Source: Piliocolobus tephrosceles
Lineage: Eukaryota > Chordata > Mammalia > Primates > Cercopithecidae
Reading direction: 5' to 3'
Assembly: GCF_002776525.5 (NCBI RefSeq)
Contig: NC_045436.1
Location: forward strand, 103,872,353 to 103,936,352
Length of the DNA: 64,000 nucleotides
Positions 11,613-23,454 of the stretch are shown here, in pieces; positions within the stretch are counted from its first letter, which is position 1, and every line of letters starts with the position of its first letter. The notes beneath the pieces are model-generated. The model was given only the letters and a program-made list of their open reading frames with translations. It had not been told where the DNA came from and did not search any database. The position numbers were made by a program, and so were the translations under genes.

Positions 11613-12328
11613 CATTCTAACTGATTATAAGTAGAAGACAGAATATAACCTACTAATGGGTAGCAAGCTAGTAATTATTACTGGTATTATAATAACTTTA
11701 TAAGTTAGAGTAGGCTAACTCCTATTCAGAAAAGACCACACATTTATACTGACTCGAATACAATAGAAGTGTATTTCTTGATCATGAACAATATTAGGTG
11801 AGTGAAGAAGAAAATAGGACATTCTTATTCTTCATTGTTTTAAGAACATATTGTGACACAGCTCTGCCATCTTGGCAGCTTCCAAGGTCACATTGGATGT
11901 CATCTTTATTTTTGACAACAGACTGGAAAAGAGATGGAGGGTATTGGTGGAATGATTTTAAAAGCCAGGTGAACACGTATTACTTTTAACAATCCAGTGG
12001 CCAGAACTCAGTTACATGATAACTCATAATCACAAAGAAGCTGGAAAATATCCTCTAGCTGTGAACTCAGGAAGAAGAGAACATGTATTTGGGTGAATAT
12101 CTAAGATCTTCTGCCACAGTAAAAAGGAGATTAATTCCCTAAAATAAAATAGTGAATTAGAGTTCTCTTCACTAAAGTCAATTTTTAAAATAATTTTTCT
12201 TGCTTTTGAAAACAAACTAGAGTATTTCATAGTAATTATTCCACATAAAAACACTTAGAATTTCTAATGACAGGATGTTACTTTGTTTCTATACAAATTC
12301 CAATAAATATTAACTTCATATTTTATTT
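11613..12328. other. Unassigned sequence, possible ancient repeat
   Basis: No gene is seen. Bases 11990-12125 (GGCCAGAACTCAGTTACATG, then a G/A-rich stretch ending TCTTCTGCCACAGT) resemble a widespread ancient mammalian repeat whose family I cannot name. Confidence 0.35.
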
Positions 12329-14868
12329 GAGGCAATAATTAATAGTCTACCAACCAAAAAAAGTCCAGGACCAGATGGATTCACAGCTGAATTCTACCAG
12401 AGGTACAAGGAGGAGCTGGTACCATTCCTTCTGAAACTATTCCAATCAATAGAAAAAGAGGGAATCCTCCCTAACTCATTTTATGAGGCCAACATCATCT
12501 TGATACCAAAGCCTGGCAGAGACACAACAAGAAAGAAAGAGAATTTTAGACCAATATCCCTGATGAACATCGATGCAAAAATCCTCAATAAAATACTGGC
12601 AAACTGGATCCAGCAGCACATCAAAAAGCTTATCCACCATGATCAAGTGGGCTTCATCCTTGGGATGCAAGGCTTGTTCAACATTCGCAAATCAATAAAC
12701 ATAATCCAGCATTTAAACAGAACCAAAGACAAAAACCACATGATTATCTCAATAGAAGCAGAAAAGGCCTCTGACAAAATTCAACAGCCCTTCATGCTAA
12801 AAACGCTCAATAAATTCGGTATTGATGGAACATATCTCAAAATAATAAGAGCTATTTATGACAAACCCACAGCCAATATCATACTGAATGGGCAAAAACT
12901 GGAAAAATTCCCCTTGAAAACTGGCACAAGACAGGGATGCCCTCTCTCACCATTCCTATTCAACATAATGTTGGAAGTTCTGGCTAGAGCAATCAGGCAA
13001 GAGAAAGAAATAAGGGTATTCAGTTAGGAAAAGAAGAAGTCAAATTGTCCCTGTTTGCAGATGACATGATTGTATATTTAGAAAACCCCATTGTCTCAGC
13101 CCAAAATCTCCTTAAGCTGATAAGAAACTTCAGCAAAGTCTCAGGATACAAAATTAATGTGCAAAAATCACAAGCATTCTTATACACCAGTAACAGACAA
13201 ACAGAAAGCCAAATCATGAATGAACTTCCATTTACAATTGCCTCAAAGAGAATAAAATACCTAGGAATCCAACTTACAAGGGATGTAAAGGACCTCTTCA
13301 AGGAGAACTACAAACCACTGCTTAGTGAAATAAAAGAGGACAAAAACAAATGGAAGAACATACCATGCTCATGGATAGGAAGAATCAATATCGTGAAAAT
13401 GGCCATACTGCCCAAGGTAATTTATAGATTCAATGCCATCCCCATCAAGCTACCAATGAGTTTCTTCACAGAATTGGAAAAAACTGCTTTAAAGTTCATA
13501 TGGAACCAAAAAAGAGCCCTCATTGCCAAGACAATCCTAAGTCAAAAGAACAAAGCTGGAGGCATCACACTACCTGACTTCAAACCATACTACAAGGCTA
13601 CAGTAACCAAAACAGCATGGTACTGGTACCAAAACAGAGATATAGACCAATGGAACAGAACAGAGCCCTCAGAAATAATACCACACATCTACAGCCATCT
13701 GATCTTTGAAAAACCCGAGAAAAACAAGAAATGGGGAAAGTATTCCCTATTTAATAAATGGTGCTGGGAAAATTGGCTAGCCATAAGTAGAAAGCTGAAA
13801 CTGGATCCTTTCCTTACTCCTTACACGAAAATTAATTCAAGATGGATTAGAGACTTAAATGTTAGGCCTAATACCATAAAAACCCTAGAAGAAAACCTAG
13901 GTAATACCATTCAGGACACAGGCATGGGCAAGGACTTCATGTCTAAAACACCAAAAGTAACGGCAACAAAAGTCAAAGTTGACAAATGGGATCTAATTAA
14001 ACTAAAGAGCTTCTGCACAGCAAAAGAAACTACCATCAGAGTGAACAGGCAACCTACAGAATGGGAGAACATTTTTGCAATCTACTCATCTGACAAAGGG
14101 CTAATATCCAGAACCTACAAAGAACTCAAACAAATTTACAAGCAAAAAACAAACAACCCCATCAAAAAGTGGGTGAAGGATATGAACAGACATTTCTCAA
14201 AAGAAGACATTCATACAGCCAACAGACACATGAAAAAATGCTCATCATCACTGGCCATCAGAGAAATGCAAATCAAAACCACAATGAGATACCATCTCAC
14301 ACCAGTTAGAATGGCAATCATTCAAAAGTTAGGAAACAACAGGTGCTGGAGAGGATGTGGAGAAATAAGAACACTTTTACACTCTTGGTGGGATTGTAAA
14401 CTAGTTCAATCATTATGGAAAACAGTATGGCAATTCCTCAAGGATCTAGAACTAGATGTACCATATGACCCAGCCATCCCACTACTGGGTATATACCCAA
14501 AGGATTATAAATCATGCTGCTATAAAGACACATGCACACATATGTTTATTGCGGCACTATTCACAATAGCAAAGACTTGGAATCAACCCAAATGTCCATC
14601 AGTGACAGACTGGATTAAGAAAATGTGGCACATATACACCATGGAATACTATGAAGCCATAAAAAAGGATGAGTTTGTGTCCTTTGTAGGGACATGGATG
14701 CAGCTGGAAATCATCATTCTCAGCAAACTATCACAAGAACAGCAAACAAAACACCGCATGTTCTCACTCATAGGTGGGAACCGAACAATGAGATCACTTG
14801 GACTCAGGAAGGGGAACATCACACACTGGGGCCTATCATGGGGAGGGGGGAGGGGGAGGGGGGAATGA
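12329..14868 (+). pseudogene. L1 ORF2 relic: one frameshift, lost stop codon
   Basis: In the intact element this codes for the L1 endonuclease/reverse transcriptase. The relic covers roughly the last 820 of about 1275 residues and lacks the endonuclease. The frame is open from 12329 (EAIINSLPTKKSPGPDG) to 13027. A one-base deletion near 13010-13014 (AAATAAGGG where the family has AAATAAAGGG) shifts it. The correct frame resumes and is open from 13045 to 14868 (607 residues): the catalytic FADD is at residues 4-7 and the zinc-knuckle pattern C434-x3-C438-x7-H446-x4-C451 is intact. The usual TGA after LIGGN is CGA at 14782-14784, adding 28 residues. Truncation and frameshift make it non-functional. 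Confidence 0.9.
14842..14866 (+). other. G-rich L1 3' UTR tract
   Basis: Runs of four to six G separated by single A residues after TATCATGG. This is the well-known G-rich, quadruplex-capable tract of L1 3' UTRs. It lies in the read-through extension of the ORF2 frame. Confidence 0.85.
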
Positions 14869-15000
14869 TTGCATTGGGAGTTATAACTGATGTAAATGAC
14901 GAGTTGATGGGTGCAGCACACCAACATGGCACAAGTATACATATGTAACAAACCTGCACATGTACCCTAGAACTTAAAGTACAATAATAATAAAAAAATA

Positions 15001-15304
15001 AATTTCCTGAATACTCTCTTTAATTTCTTTCTCTTTTCTATGAAATTCCAGAGGAAATGAGTTTTTACTCAGACCAATGAAAATTTAAATTCTGTCTTTT
15101 TCACTGCCTTTTATTCTTTTTTAGGCAAAATATTTTACTTTCTGTGCATTGATTTGCTTATCTGTTTACTTTGATGAAGTTACTGAATTGTGTAAATCAG
15201 TCATATATATGCAAAATGTTCAACTCAGTGGCATTTATGATGTGTGTCCTAGAAATAATGGCCCTTAATTTATATTCTTCATAATTTCATGTCTTTTGCC
15301 TGTT
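15001..15304. other. Unassigned sequence
   Basis: AT-rich sequence downstream of the L1 tail. No repeat or gene seen. Confidence 0.4.
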
Positions 15305-15580
15305 TTTGTTATTTAGGTTGTGGTAAAATATAAGTAACATAAAATTTACTATCTTAACCATTTTGAGTGCACAATTCAGTGGTGCTAAAGTACATTCACA
15401 CTGCTGTGCTACATTCACCATGATCCATCTCCAGAACTTTGTCATCCCAAATTGAAACTCTGCACCTATTAAACAATAATATTCTGTTGCCTTTTCCTGC
15501 CAGACTCTGATCACCACTGTTCTATCTTCTGTCTTGATAAATTTGACTATTTTAGATTTCTCATATACATGGAATCATGA
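15305..15580 (-). mobile_element. Old L1M 3' end
   Basis: GTAACATAAAATTTACTATC, GTGCACAATTCAGTGGTGCT, CACCATGATCCATCTCCAGA and TCATATACATGGAATCATGA form a reversed L1M 3' region. Confidence 0.75.
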
Positions 15581-16012
15581 CAAGTTTTTTATTTCCACTC
15601 ATTGCCTTTTATGTATATATTATATTCATTTTCTTTGTGATTACCAAGCAAACTACCTACAACGCCCTAAAGTTAAAACAATATGATTTGAATTGATACT
15701 AATTTAACTTTAATGGCATACAAAAACTCTACCCCTGTACAGGTATGTTGCCATCACTCCAGATTACTGATATCATAAATTACCTCTTTACTTATTGGAT
15801 GCACAGTAACAGATTTATAATTATTTTTATGCATTTGTCTTTTGAATTCTGTAGAAAATGAAAAGTAGAATTATAAGTCAAAATACAATAAAACTGTTTT
15901 TTATATGGCCTGTGTATTCATCCTAACTAGAGATCTTTATATCTTTGTACGGTTTCAAGTTAATAACATCCTTTAATTTCAACCTGAAAGACTCTCTCAG
16001 TGAGACTAAGTT
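15581..16012. other. Unassigned sequence
   Basis: No gene or repeat recognised. Confidence 0.4.
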
Positions 16013-16315
16013 GGTTTTTTAAAAAGATAAACAAAATAGATAAACTTTTAGCTAAATTAACTGGAAAAAAGAGAATAGACTCAAATAAATAAAATTGGAA
16101 ATGAAATAGGGGACATTGTAATTGATACCACAAAAATACAAAGGATCATAAGAGATTATTATGGAAAATTACATGCCAAGCAATTGGTTAACCTAGAAGA
16201 AATTGGTGAATTCCTAGATACATACAACCCATCAAGACTGAATCATGAAGAAATAGAAAATCTGAACAGACCAATAATAAGAAAGGGTGTTGAATCAGTT
16301 AAATAAATAAATCAG
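16013..16315 (+). mobile_element. L1 ORF2 internal fragment
   Basis: Plus-strand ORF2 linker sequence between endonuclease and reverse transcriptase: AAGATAAACAAAATAGATAA, GGATCATAAGAGATTATTAT and GAATCATGAAGAAATAGAAA in the usual order. It breaks off into A/T-rich sequence with a (TAAAA)n run at about 16345-16372. Confidence 0.75.
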
Positions 16316-16590
16316 TTAAATATGTATAATAGTTAATTTTATATACATATAAAATAAAATAAAATAAAATAAATTCCACCAATCTGAAGGACTCTTTAGT
16401 GTTTCTTGCATCTCTAGTGGCAATGATTTCCCTTAGCTTTGATCTTGGGATGTCTTAATTTCTTCTTCATTTCTGAAGGTCATTTTTGCCAGATACAGAA
16501 TTCTCAGTTGATAGGTATTCTTTTAGCATTTTAAATATACAATGCACCCTACTGGTTTGCGAAGTTTCTGCTGAGAAATTCATGGATGCA

Positions 16591-16815
16591 GGTTGAATAT
16601 CCTTATCTAAAATGTTTAAAATGAGAAGCGTTTCAGATTTTTGAGTTTTTATTTTGGAATATTTGCATTACACTTCCTGGTTGAGTATCCAAAATTTTAA
16701 AATCCCAAATGCAAATTGCTCCAATTAGCATTTCCTTTGAGCAAAATGGCAATCAAAAAGTTTCTGATTTGGGAGCATTTCAGACTTTGAACTAAGAATT
16801 TTGGAGGCTCAAACT
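16591..16815. mobile_element. Small Tigger-type element
   Basis: CAGGTTGAATATCCTTATCT at the left and a right end GAGGCTCAAACTG followed by TA form degraded inverted ends. The inner blocks GAAGCGTTTCAGATTTTTGA and GGGAGCATTTCAGACTTTG match a remembered high-copy DNA transposon family. The host L1 resumes at once after the TA. It is non-coding. Confidence 0.7.
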
Positions 16816-16896
16816 GTAATTTATGGAGGATTCCTTAAAATTGATGTCACTTCTCTGTTGCTACTTTCAAAATTTTCTCTTAATCTTTCACTTTTT

Positions 16897-19582
16897 AAAA
16901 ATTGTCGCTATTATTTTAAATTCAAGCATATATGCACATATTTCTTACATGGGAATATTGTGTGATATGGAGCTTTGGGGTATGACTAATCCCATCATCC
17001 AGGTAGTACACAATATGTAGTTTTTCAGCTCTTTTCGCCTTCCCTTCCTGTCTTCCTAGTGGTCCCCAGTATCTATTTTCCCCATCTTTATGTCCATGTG
17101 TAACCATTGCTTAGCCCCCCATTATAAGTAAGTATATAGAGTATTTAGTTTTCTATTTCTGCATTAATTCACTTAGGATAGTGGTCTCTGGCTGAACCCA
17201 TTTTGCTGCAAAGGACATTATTTTATTCTTTTTTATGGCTCATAGAATTACATGGTGTATATGTACTACATTTTCTTTATCTAATTCACCATTAATAGGC
17301 ACCTAGGTTGATTCTGTGTCTTTGCTGTTATGAATAGTGCTGCACTGAACATATGAGTGTATGTTTCTCTTTGGTAGAATTATTTATTTTCCTTTGGGTA
17401 TATACCCAGTAATGGGATTGCTGGGTGAAATGGTAGTTCTATTTTTAGTTATTTGACAAATCTCCAAACTACCTTCCACAGTGGCTGAACTAATTTACAT
17501 TCCCACCAGCAGTGTATAAATATTCCTTTTTCTCTGCAGCCTCACCAATATCTTTTTATTAACATTTTAATAATAGCCATTCTGACTGGTATGAGATAGT
17601 GTCTCACTGTGGTTTTGATTTGCATATTTTATTAGTGATAATGAACATTTTCTCTTTTTTTTGGCTACTTGTATTTCTTCCTTTAAGAAGTAAGCATGTC
17701 ATTTGCCCATTTTTAATGGAGTTATTTTTGCTGTTGAATTATGTAAGTTCCTTATAGATTCTGGATAGTACACCTGTGTCAAATGCATAGCTTGTGAATA
17801 TTTTCTCCAATTCTGTAGATTGTCTGTTTACTATGTCGACAGTTTCTTTTGCTGTGCAGAAGCTCCTCTGCTTAATTTGGTTTCACTTATCAATTTTTGT
17901 TTTTGTTGCAATTGCTTTGGAAGAATTCATAATAAGTTTGTTTCAAGGCTGATGTCCAGAATGGTGTTTCCTAGTTTTTCTTCCAGAATTCTTATATTTT
18001 GAAGTCTTACATTTAAACCTTAAATCCACTCTGAGTTAACTTTTGCATATGGTGAAAGGTCCAGTTTTATCCTTCTGCATATGGCTAACTGGTTATCCCA
18101 ACACCATTTATTAAATAGAGAGTCTCTCTTCATTGCTTTTTTGATTGAGTTTGTCAAAGATCAGTTGGTTGTAGGTGTGGAATTTAATTTCTGGGTTCTC
18201 CTTTCTGTTCCATTGTTCTATGTGTCTGTTTTTGTACCAGTACCATGCTGCTTTGGTTACTGTGGCCTTGTAGTATAGTGCAAAGTTGGGCAATATAATG
18301 CTTCCAGCTTTGTTCTTTATGTTTAGGATTGCTTTCGCTATTCAGGCTCTGATTTGGTTCCATATGAATTTTAGAATAGATTTTTCTAATTCCGTGAAAA
18401 ATGATTTTGGTGGTTTAATAGAAATAGCATTGAATCTGTAGATGGTTTTAGGCAGTATGGCCATTTTATTGATACTGATTCCTCTGTTTCATAAGCATGG
18501 AATTCCATTTGTTTGTGTCATCTATAATTTCTGACAGCAGTGTTTTGTAGTTCTCTTTGTAGAGATCTTGCACTTCCTTGGTTAAACATATTTCTAGGTA
18601 TTTTATTTTTGTGGCTATTGTAAATGGGACTGCACTCTTTATTTGGCTCTCGGATTGAATGCTATCGGTGTATAGAAATGCTACTATTTTTGTACATTAC
18701 TTTTGTGCCCTGAAACTTTCCTCAAGTCATTTATCAATTCTAGGAACCTTTTTAATGGAGGCTTTAAGGTTTTCTAAGTATAGAATCATATCATCAATGA
18801 AGACAGTTTTACTTCGTCTTTTCCTATTTGAACGCCTCTTATATCTTTTCCTATTTGAATGCCTGATTGCTTTGGCTAGGGCTTCCAGTACTGTTTTGAA
18901 AAGTAGCGGTGAAAGTGGGCAACTTTGTCTTGTTTTAATTCTCAAAGTGAATGCTTCCAGCTTTTGCCTATTCAGTATAATTCTGGCTATGTGTTTGTTA
19001 TAGATGACTGTTATTATTTTGAGATATGTTCCTTCAGTGCCTAGTTTGTTGAGGATTTTTACCATGAAAGGATACTGGATTTTATGAAAAGTTTTTTCTG
19101 CATCTATTGAGATGACCAAATGACTTTATAGCTTCCAAGATTGAATCAGGAAGAAACTGAGACCTTGAGCAGACCAATAATGAGTTCTGAGATTGAGTCA
19201 GTAATAAAAATAACGAGGCAACAAATAAAAGCCCTGGACTAGATGAATTCACAGCCGGATTCTACCTGACATACAAAGAAGAGCTGGTACCCCTCCTACT
19301 GAAACTATTCCAAAAAAAATAAAGGAGGAAGGACTCCTCCCTATCTCATTCCATGAAGCCAGCATCACTCGGATACTAAAATCTGGCAAAGACACAATGA
19401 AAACAGAAAACTACAGGCCCATCTACCTGATGAACATACATGCAAAAATTCTCAACAAAATACTAGCAAATCAAAACCAGCAGCACATCAAAGAGTGAAT
19501 TCATCACAACCAAGTAGGCTTTATTCCTGGGATGCAAGTATGCAAATCAATAAAAGTGATTCATCATAAAAGAGTTGAAATA
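16897..19582 (-). mobile_element. L1PB/L1MA-type L1 with internal inversion
   Basis: Bases 16897-19120 read as L1 on the minus strand, from 3' UTR back to the ORF2 reverse transcriptase (a frame at 18727-19119 holds ISIDAEKTFHKIQ, SCPLSPLLF and FIDDMILYLEN, with FADD changed to FIDD). At about 19125 the orientation flips: 19130-19575 is plus-strand ORF2 running to SIKVIHH, the stretch that would come just before the minus-strand part. This is the layout left by twin priming. Flanks TTTCACTTTTT (16886-16896) and TTTGACTTTTG (19583-19593) look like an eroded duplication. The reading frame is heavily broken. Confidence 0.8.
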
Positions 19583-19801
19583 TTTGACTTTTGATAGTTT
19601 GATTATAAGATGTTTCAGTTTGGGTCCTTTGGGATTTATCTTATTTGGAGTGCTTTGAGTTTCTTAAATTTGTACATCCATGTTTTTATAATATTTGGGA
19701 AGTTTTCATCCATTATCTTTTCAAATAATATCTCTTTCCTTTCTCTATTCTTATTCTGTGACTCCTACAATAGATACATTAGTCAGTTTTGATGGTGTCC
19801 A

Positions 19802-20328
19802 TGTAGGGAAAGGATAGGTTAGCCTGTTACTGTGTTATTATAGATAGAAGTAGGTTTAAGAGACTCCATTCGGCTCTCTATTTGAGATGCTGTTAATCTG
19901 TGACTCTACCCCCAATCTTGTCCTTGCTAGAGACATTGCTGTGCTAATTAAAGTTGAAAGGATTTTGGGAGGTAAGGAATGTGCTTTGTTAGATAAATGT
20001 TTAAAGCCTGCTTGTGGTTAAAGGTCAGTACCATTCCTTTAAATCTCAGTAAAAGAAAAACATCTGTCTCCTGCCCGATCCTGGGAAAATGCAACAGCTC
20101 CGTGTACCTGTATGCCTTACTGCTTATTTACTCCCTTATCTTTTAGGTAATAAATACCGAGGGAACTCAGAGACCAGTGCCAGTGTGGGTCCTCTGAAAG
20201 CACAGCACTGGTCCCCTGGGGCCCTGCTTTTCTTTCTCTATACTTTGTCTCTGTGTCTTTATTTCTTTTCTCAAGTTTCCACCTAGCGAGAAGCACCCAC
20301 AGGTGTGGAGGGGCAGGCCACCCCTTCA
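19802..20328 (+). mobile_element. Solo LTR of an HML (ERVK-type) endogenous retrovirus
   Basis: A 527-bp LTR starts TGTAGGGAAAGG and ends CACCCCTTCA, with the LTR-type TG...CA ends. The flanking GTCCA at 19797-19801 and 20329-20333 is a perfect 5-bp target duplication. GAGACTCCATTCGGCTCTC, TTTGTCTCTGTGTCTTTATT and CACAGGTGTGGAGGGGCAGG are hallmarks of HML LTRs from memory. A polyadenylation signal AATAAA lies at about 20151. No internal viral sequence is present, as expected after LTR-LTR recombination. The exact subgroup is not determined. Confidence 0.85.
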
Positions 20329-21410
20329 GTCCAAGCTCCCCATTCACTGTTTTTCATTTTAAAAAATTTCTTTCTTCAGACTTGATGATTTCAATAGCTG
20401 TTTTCAAGTTCACTGATTCTTTTTTCCCTGCTCAAATCTGCTGTTGAATTCCTCTAGTGAATTTTAAATAGAGCTCTATTTTTCAGCTTCAGAATTTTCT
20501 TTTTTTTCCTCCATGTTTTCCTTTACATCTTTGAGTATATTTAAGATACATGTTTTTTAAAGTCTTTGTCTAGTAAGTCCAATATCTTCCTTAGGGACAG
20601 TTTCTGCCTATTTATTTTGCTCCTTGGAGCGGGCTGTTTTTCTGTTTTTTCTTATGCCTTATGGTTTTTTTACATAGGGCATTTGAAAGAACAGCCACCT
20701 TTCTCTGATTTGGCAGACTGGCTCTATACCAGGGAAGTGCTTCATTTATTAGCTATCTTGCTCTGAGCTTAGGTATCAGTCCCAGGTGAAAGATTAAATT
20801 TTTCTCAGGTCTTTTCTGACCCTGCATTCTTATCTTGGGTCACATATAGTTTCTCAATTTTCCACACTATGGCTGCTTTTGACTGTCTTAATTTCCCAGA
20901 GAGCATCATCCTAGATTCTTCTCAGGGTTCTGGATGATCTCCACCTATAATATTTTACCCCAGGTATTGGTGAGTCTGTAGTATTTCTTCAGTTCAACAA
21001 GTATTGCTGCTGCTTTTCCCCACTGAGATCTGAGTTAAGAAGACAGTCACCAGTCTTTCAGGTAGTCCCCAGGCAGATGAAAAGGTTGTAGATAAGATCT
21101 TCTCTGCTCCCTCCAGTTCCAGGCAGAAAACTGGGAGCTGGGCTGCCGCCTCCTTCAGACCAAGACCACACTGGACTGAGGAGAAGGTAGAGCAAGTGAA
21201 AATAAAAATTCCACAAAATCTCATTCTACTTTGAAGGCGGCTTTTTCTTCACTGGACATATATTTGGTTGCTATGAACTTTTGACTATTTTCTCAAGTTC
21301 CTCTAAGATTGAATCAACCAATTTCTGGGTATTTCTTGACACTTCCATGGGGGATACATGAAGCTTCCCAGTTTATCATTTTTGCTAATGTCCAGCCTGT
21401 CTTTTTAAAT

Positions 21411-23110
21411 ATAACTTTATTTAAGCATTATTACTTCATGTAAATTAAGATATATTCTCTAATAGAAACATTTATAGTGAGCAAGATACACTCTTTTGTT
21501 TCTAAAGCTCATCAGGATGTGCAAACCATTGAATACAATATGCTACTCTTCCGGAAGAGAGCCATTTACTATGCTAGTCCCAGATTAAACTCTTATTGAT
21601 AAAGTTTATAATTTTATAAGTTCTTAATAAATCCAATTATAAAATCACCTGAGAGTTGCATGCCTAAAATATTTAAACAATCTACAACAAGTTAACACTC
21701 TCATTTCTGTCTTACTGCCGAGTTTTTCCATTTTCTCTCAAAGGTTTATAGTTAGCCTTTGCTAGCAGGGTCCTTCTGCTTATTTTGTTGTCTTTTCTAT
21801 CACCTATGGGCATTGCATTTTAAGTTATATGTTATCTAAATAGTATATGTTTTCTAAGTTAAGATGTAATTTAACTTGAAAGATGGAAATCATTACCTAA
21901 AATTATTTTAAAACTTAGCACTGACCATGGCTCTAGAGATTATACAATTCAATTCCTTCATGATCCAGATGTGGACATGATAGACAAGATCAATGTCACT
22001 GAGCTAGTGAGTCATAAAGTTATAACACAACAAGCCCTTTTATTTATATTCTCATGCCCTTTTTATTATTTTATACTTTGTTTTATCCATTCTCCCAACC
22101 ACTTTGTTGAAAACTAAATCGAGCTATAAGTCATAGTCATTTCCAGGGGTCAGACTAAAAATGTTTAACAATCAGAATTGCTGAAGCAGAGTCTTAGAGG
22201 AGAGACTCTAAAAACTTGCAATTCCAGATTTTAGCCCTTTGTATGTAGAGGGTATGGGTGAGGCAAGGGGAGAAAATAAGATAGCTGGGGACAGAAAACA
22301 CTCATCTGGATCAAAGAAGTGACTATTTTCCAATAGCTATATATGGAAATACATGGAAGTATTCCCATATTTTAATAGCAGAACTATAGCAAAACTGACT
22401 TAATGTTACATCAGGTCATTTCCTTATTTTCTTTGTCTTTCTGACGCTTCCAGGATAATTTTTCAGACACTAGAATCTGTTAAGTACAGTCTTTTCTGGA
22501 AAAAAAAAAGCAAAATGATTTACCTAGCAACTTCTCCTGCTTTAGGAAGCTGATGGGCAACTGGTTGCCAGGCAACCACTAATTTTTTTCTAGCAACAAA
22601 AAAAATGAACAGATCACATTTTTCTCAACAAAAAACAAAACCTTAGGTCTGTAGAGAACTGACCAAAACCAAGTCTAGAGGCTCTCACTTGGGTCTCTTA
22701 TGAATACTGCTTATAATCAGATAACTATGACTTTTATTCTTCTTCAAGGATACAGAGGAGAAACTGCAGAAGAGCTCATCACAAATGATGAAAGAAACAG
22801 CATTCAGGCAAAACTACAAGGGATGGACAGTTAAAACTGCCTTATTTTTCAACACTTTGCATTTCAATAACTATGTGTTAGAAAAACTACTATTCAAGTT
22901 GGGGTACAGAGTGATATACCAGAGGTTGTGCTTCCACAGGATAAATAAAACACATCTGCTTGAACATTTAATGGTAAGAAAATGTATCTCTGATCCAAAC
23001 AAACATAGATACAGCATTCAGCAGAATACAAAATTGCAAATATTTTTGGATTATAAAAATAAATACCTGATGGAATAATATATGCACATAAAAATTAGAC
23101 AATTTTTTAT
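21411..23110. other. Unassigned sequence
   Basis: No gene is recognised. Short palindromic GGTTGCCAGGCAACC at about 22563-22577 lies in otherwise plain sequence. A 97-codon frame at 22785-23078 has no recognisable domain. Bases 22130-22250 faintly resemble an ancient DNA-transposon remnant. Confidence 0.35.
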
Positions 23111-23389
23111 GGCTGGGAGTGGTGGCTCATGCCTGTAATCCTAGAACTTTGGGAGGCCAAGGTGGGCAGATCACGAGATCAGGAGATCGAGACCATCCTG
23201 GCTAACATGGTGAAACCCTGTCTCTACTAAAAAATACAAAAAATTAGCTAAGCATGGTGGCAGGTACCTGTAGTCCCAGCTACTCCAGAGGCTGAGGCAG
23301 AATGATGTGAAGCCAGGAGGCGGAGCTTGCAGTGAGCAGAGATCACGCCACTGCACCCTAGCCTAGGTGACAGAGCGAGACTCCATCTC

Positions 23390-23405
<16 letters not shown>
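23111..23405 (+). mobile_element. AluY/AluSc-like Alu
   Basis: A full dimer from GGCTGGGAGTGGTGGCTCAT to an A-tail. It has GGCGGAGCTTGCAGTGAGC and the ordinary right arm GATCACGCCACTGC, so it lacks the monkey-specific shortened form. It is moderately diverged. Confidence 0.9.
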
Positions 23406-23421
<16 letters not shown>

Positions 23422-23446
23422 TATACATACACACACACACACACGT
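23406..23446. repeat. (TA)n(CA)n microsatellite on the Alu tail
   Basis: The Alu A-tail passes into (TA)n and then (CA)n. Confidence 0.9.
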
Positions 23447-23454
23447 AATATTTT

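Larger units (their letters stand above)
12329..14997 (+). mobile_element. Young 5'-truncated L1 (monkey L1PA/L1RS-like)
   Basis: The element begins inside ORF2 (GAGGCAATAATTAATAGTCT), runs through the reverse transcriptase and cysteine-rich regions, the G-rich 3' UTR tract and GTACCCTAGAACTTAAAGTA, and ends in an A-rich tail. Divergence from remembered L1PA sequence is low. I could not find a convincing target-site duplication; the flanks are TTTTATTT on the left and AATTTCCTGAATAC on the right. Confidence 0.92.
16380..21410 (-). mobile_element. Old L1M region split by three later insertions
   Basis: Host pieces at 16380-16590, 16818-16896, 19583-19801 and 20334-21410 read as one continuous old L1M segment. 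Examples are TCATTTCTGAAGGTCATTTT, then AGTTTGATTATAAGATGTTT, then GTTCACTGATTCTTTTTTCC and GTCTTTGTCTAGTAAGTCCA. It is interrupted in order by a Tigger-type element, an L1 and a solo LTR. No reading frame survives. Certainty falls beyond about 20930. Confidence 0.65.

Noticed and set aside
14842..14866. G-rich tract as a new regulatory element
   Set aside because: It is the established G-rich tract of L1 3' UTRs, not a novel feature.
13045..14868. 607-codon open frame as a possible host gene
   Set aside because: Its sequence is the L1 ORF2 reverse transcriptase and cysteine-rich tail. The element is truncated and lacks a promoter, so it is a retrotransposon relic.
19802..20328. Possible intact provirus
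   Set aside because: Only one LTR is present, with the target duplication directly on both sides. No gag, pol or env sequence adjoins it.
22563..22577. GGTTGCCAGGCAACC palindrome as an RFX/X-box type binding site
   Set aside because: It does resemble the inverted GTTGCC(A/T)GGCAAC pattern bound by RFX proteins, but no promoter, exon or CpG context is visible here, so I do not call a functional site.
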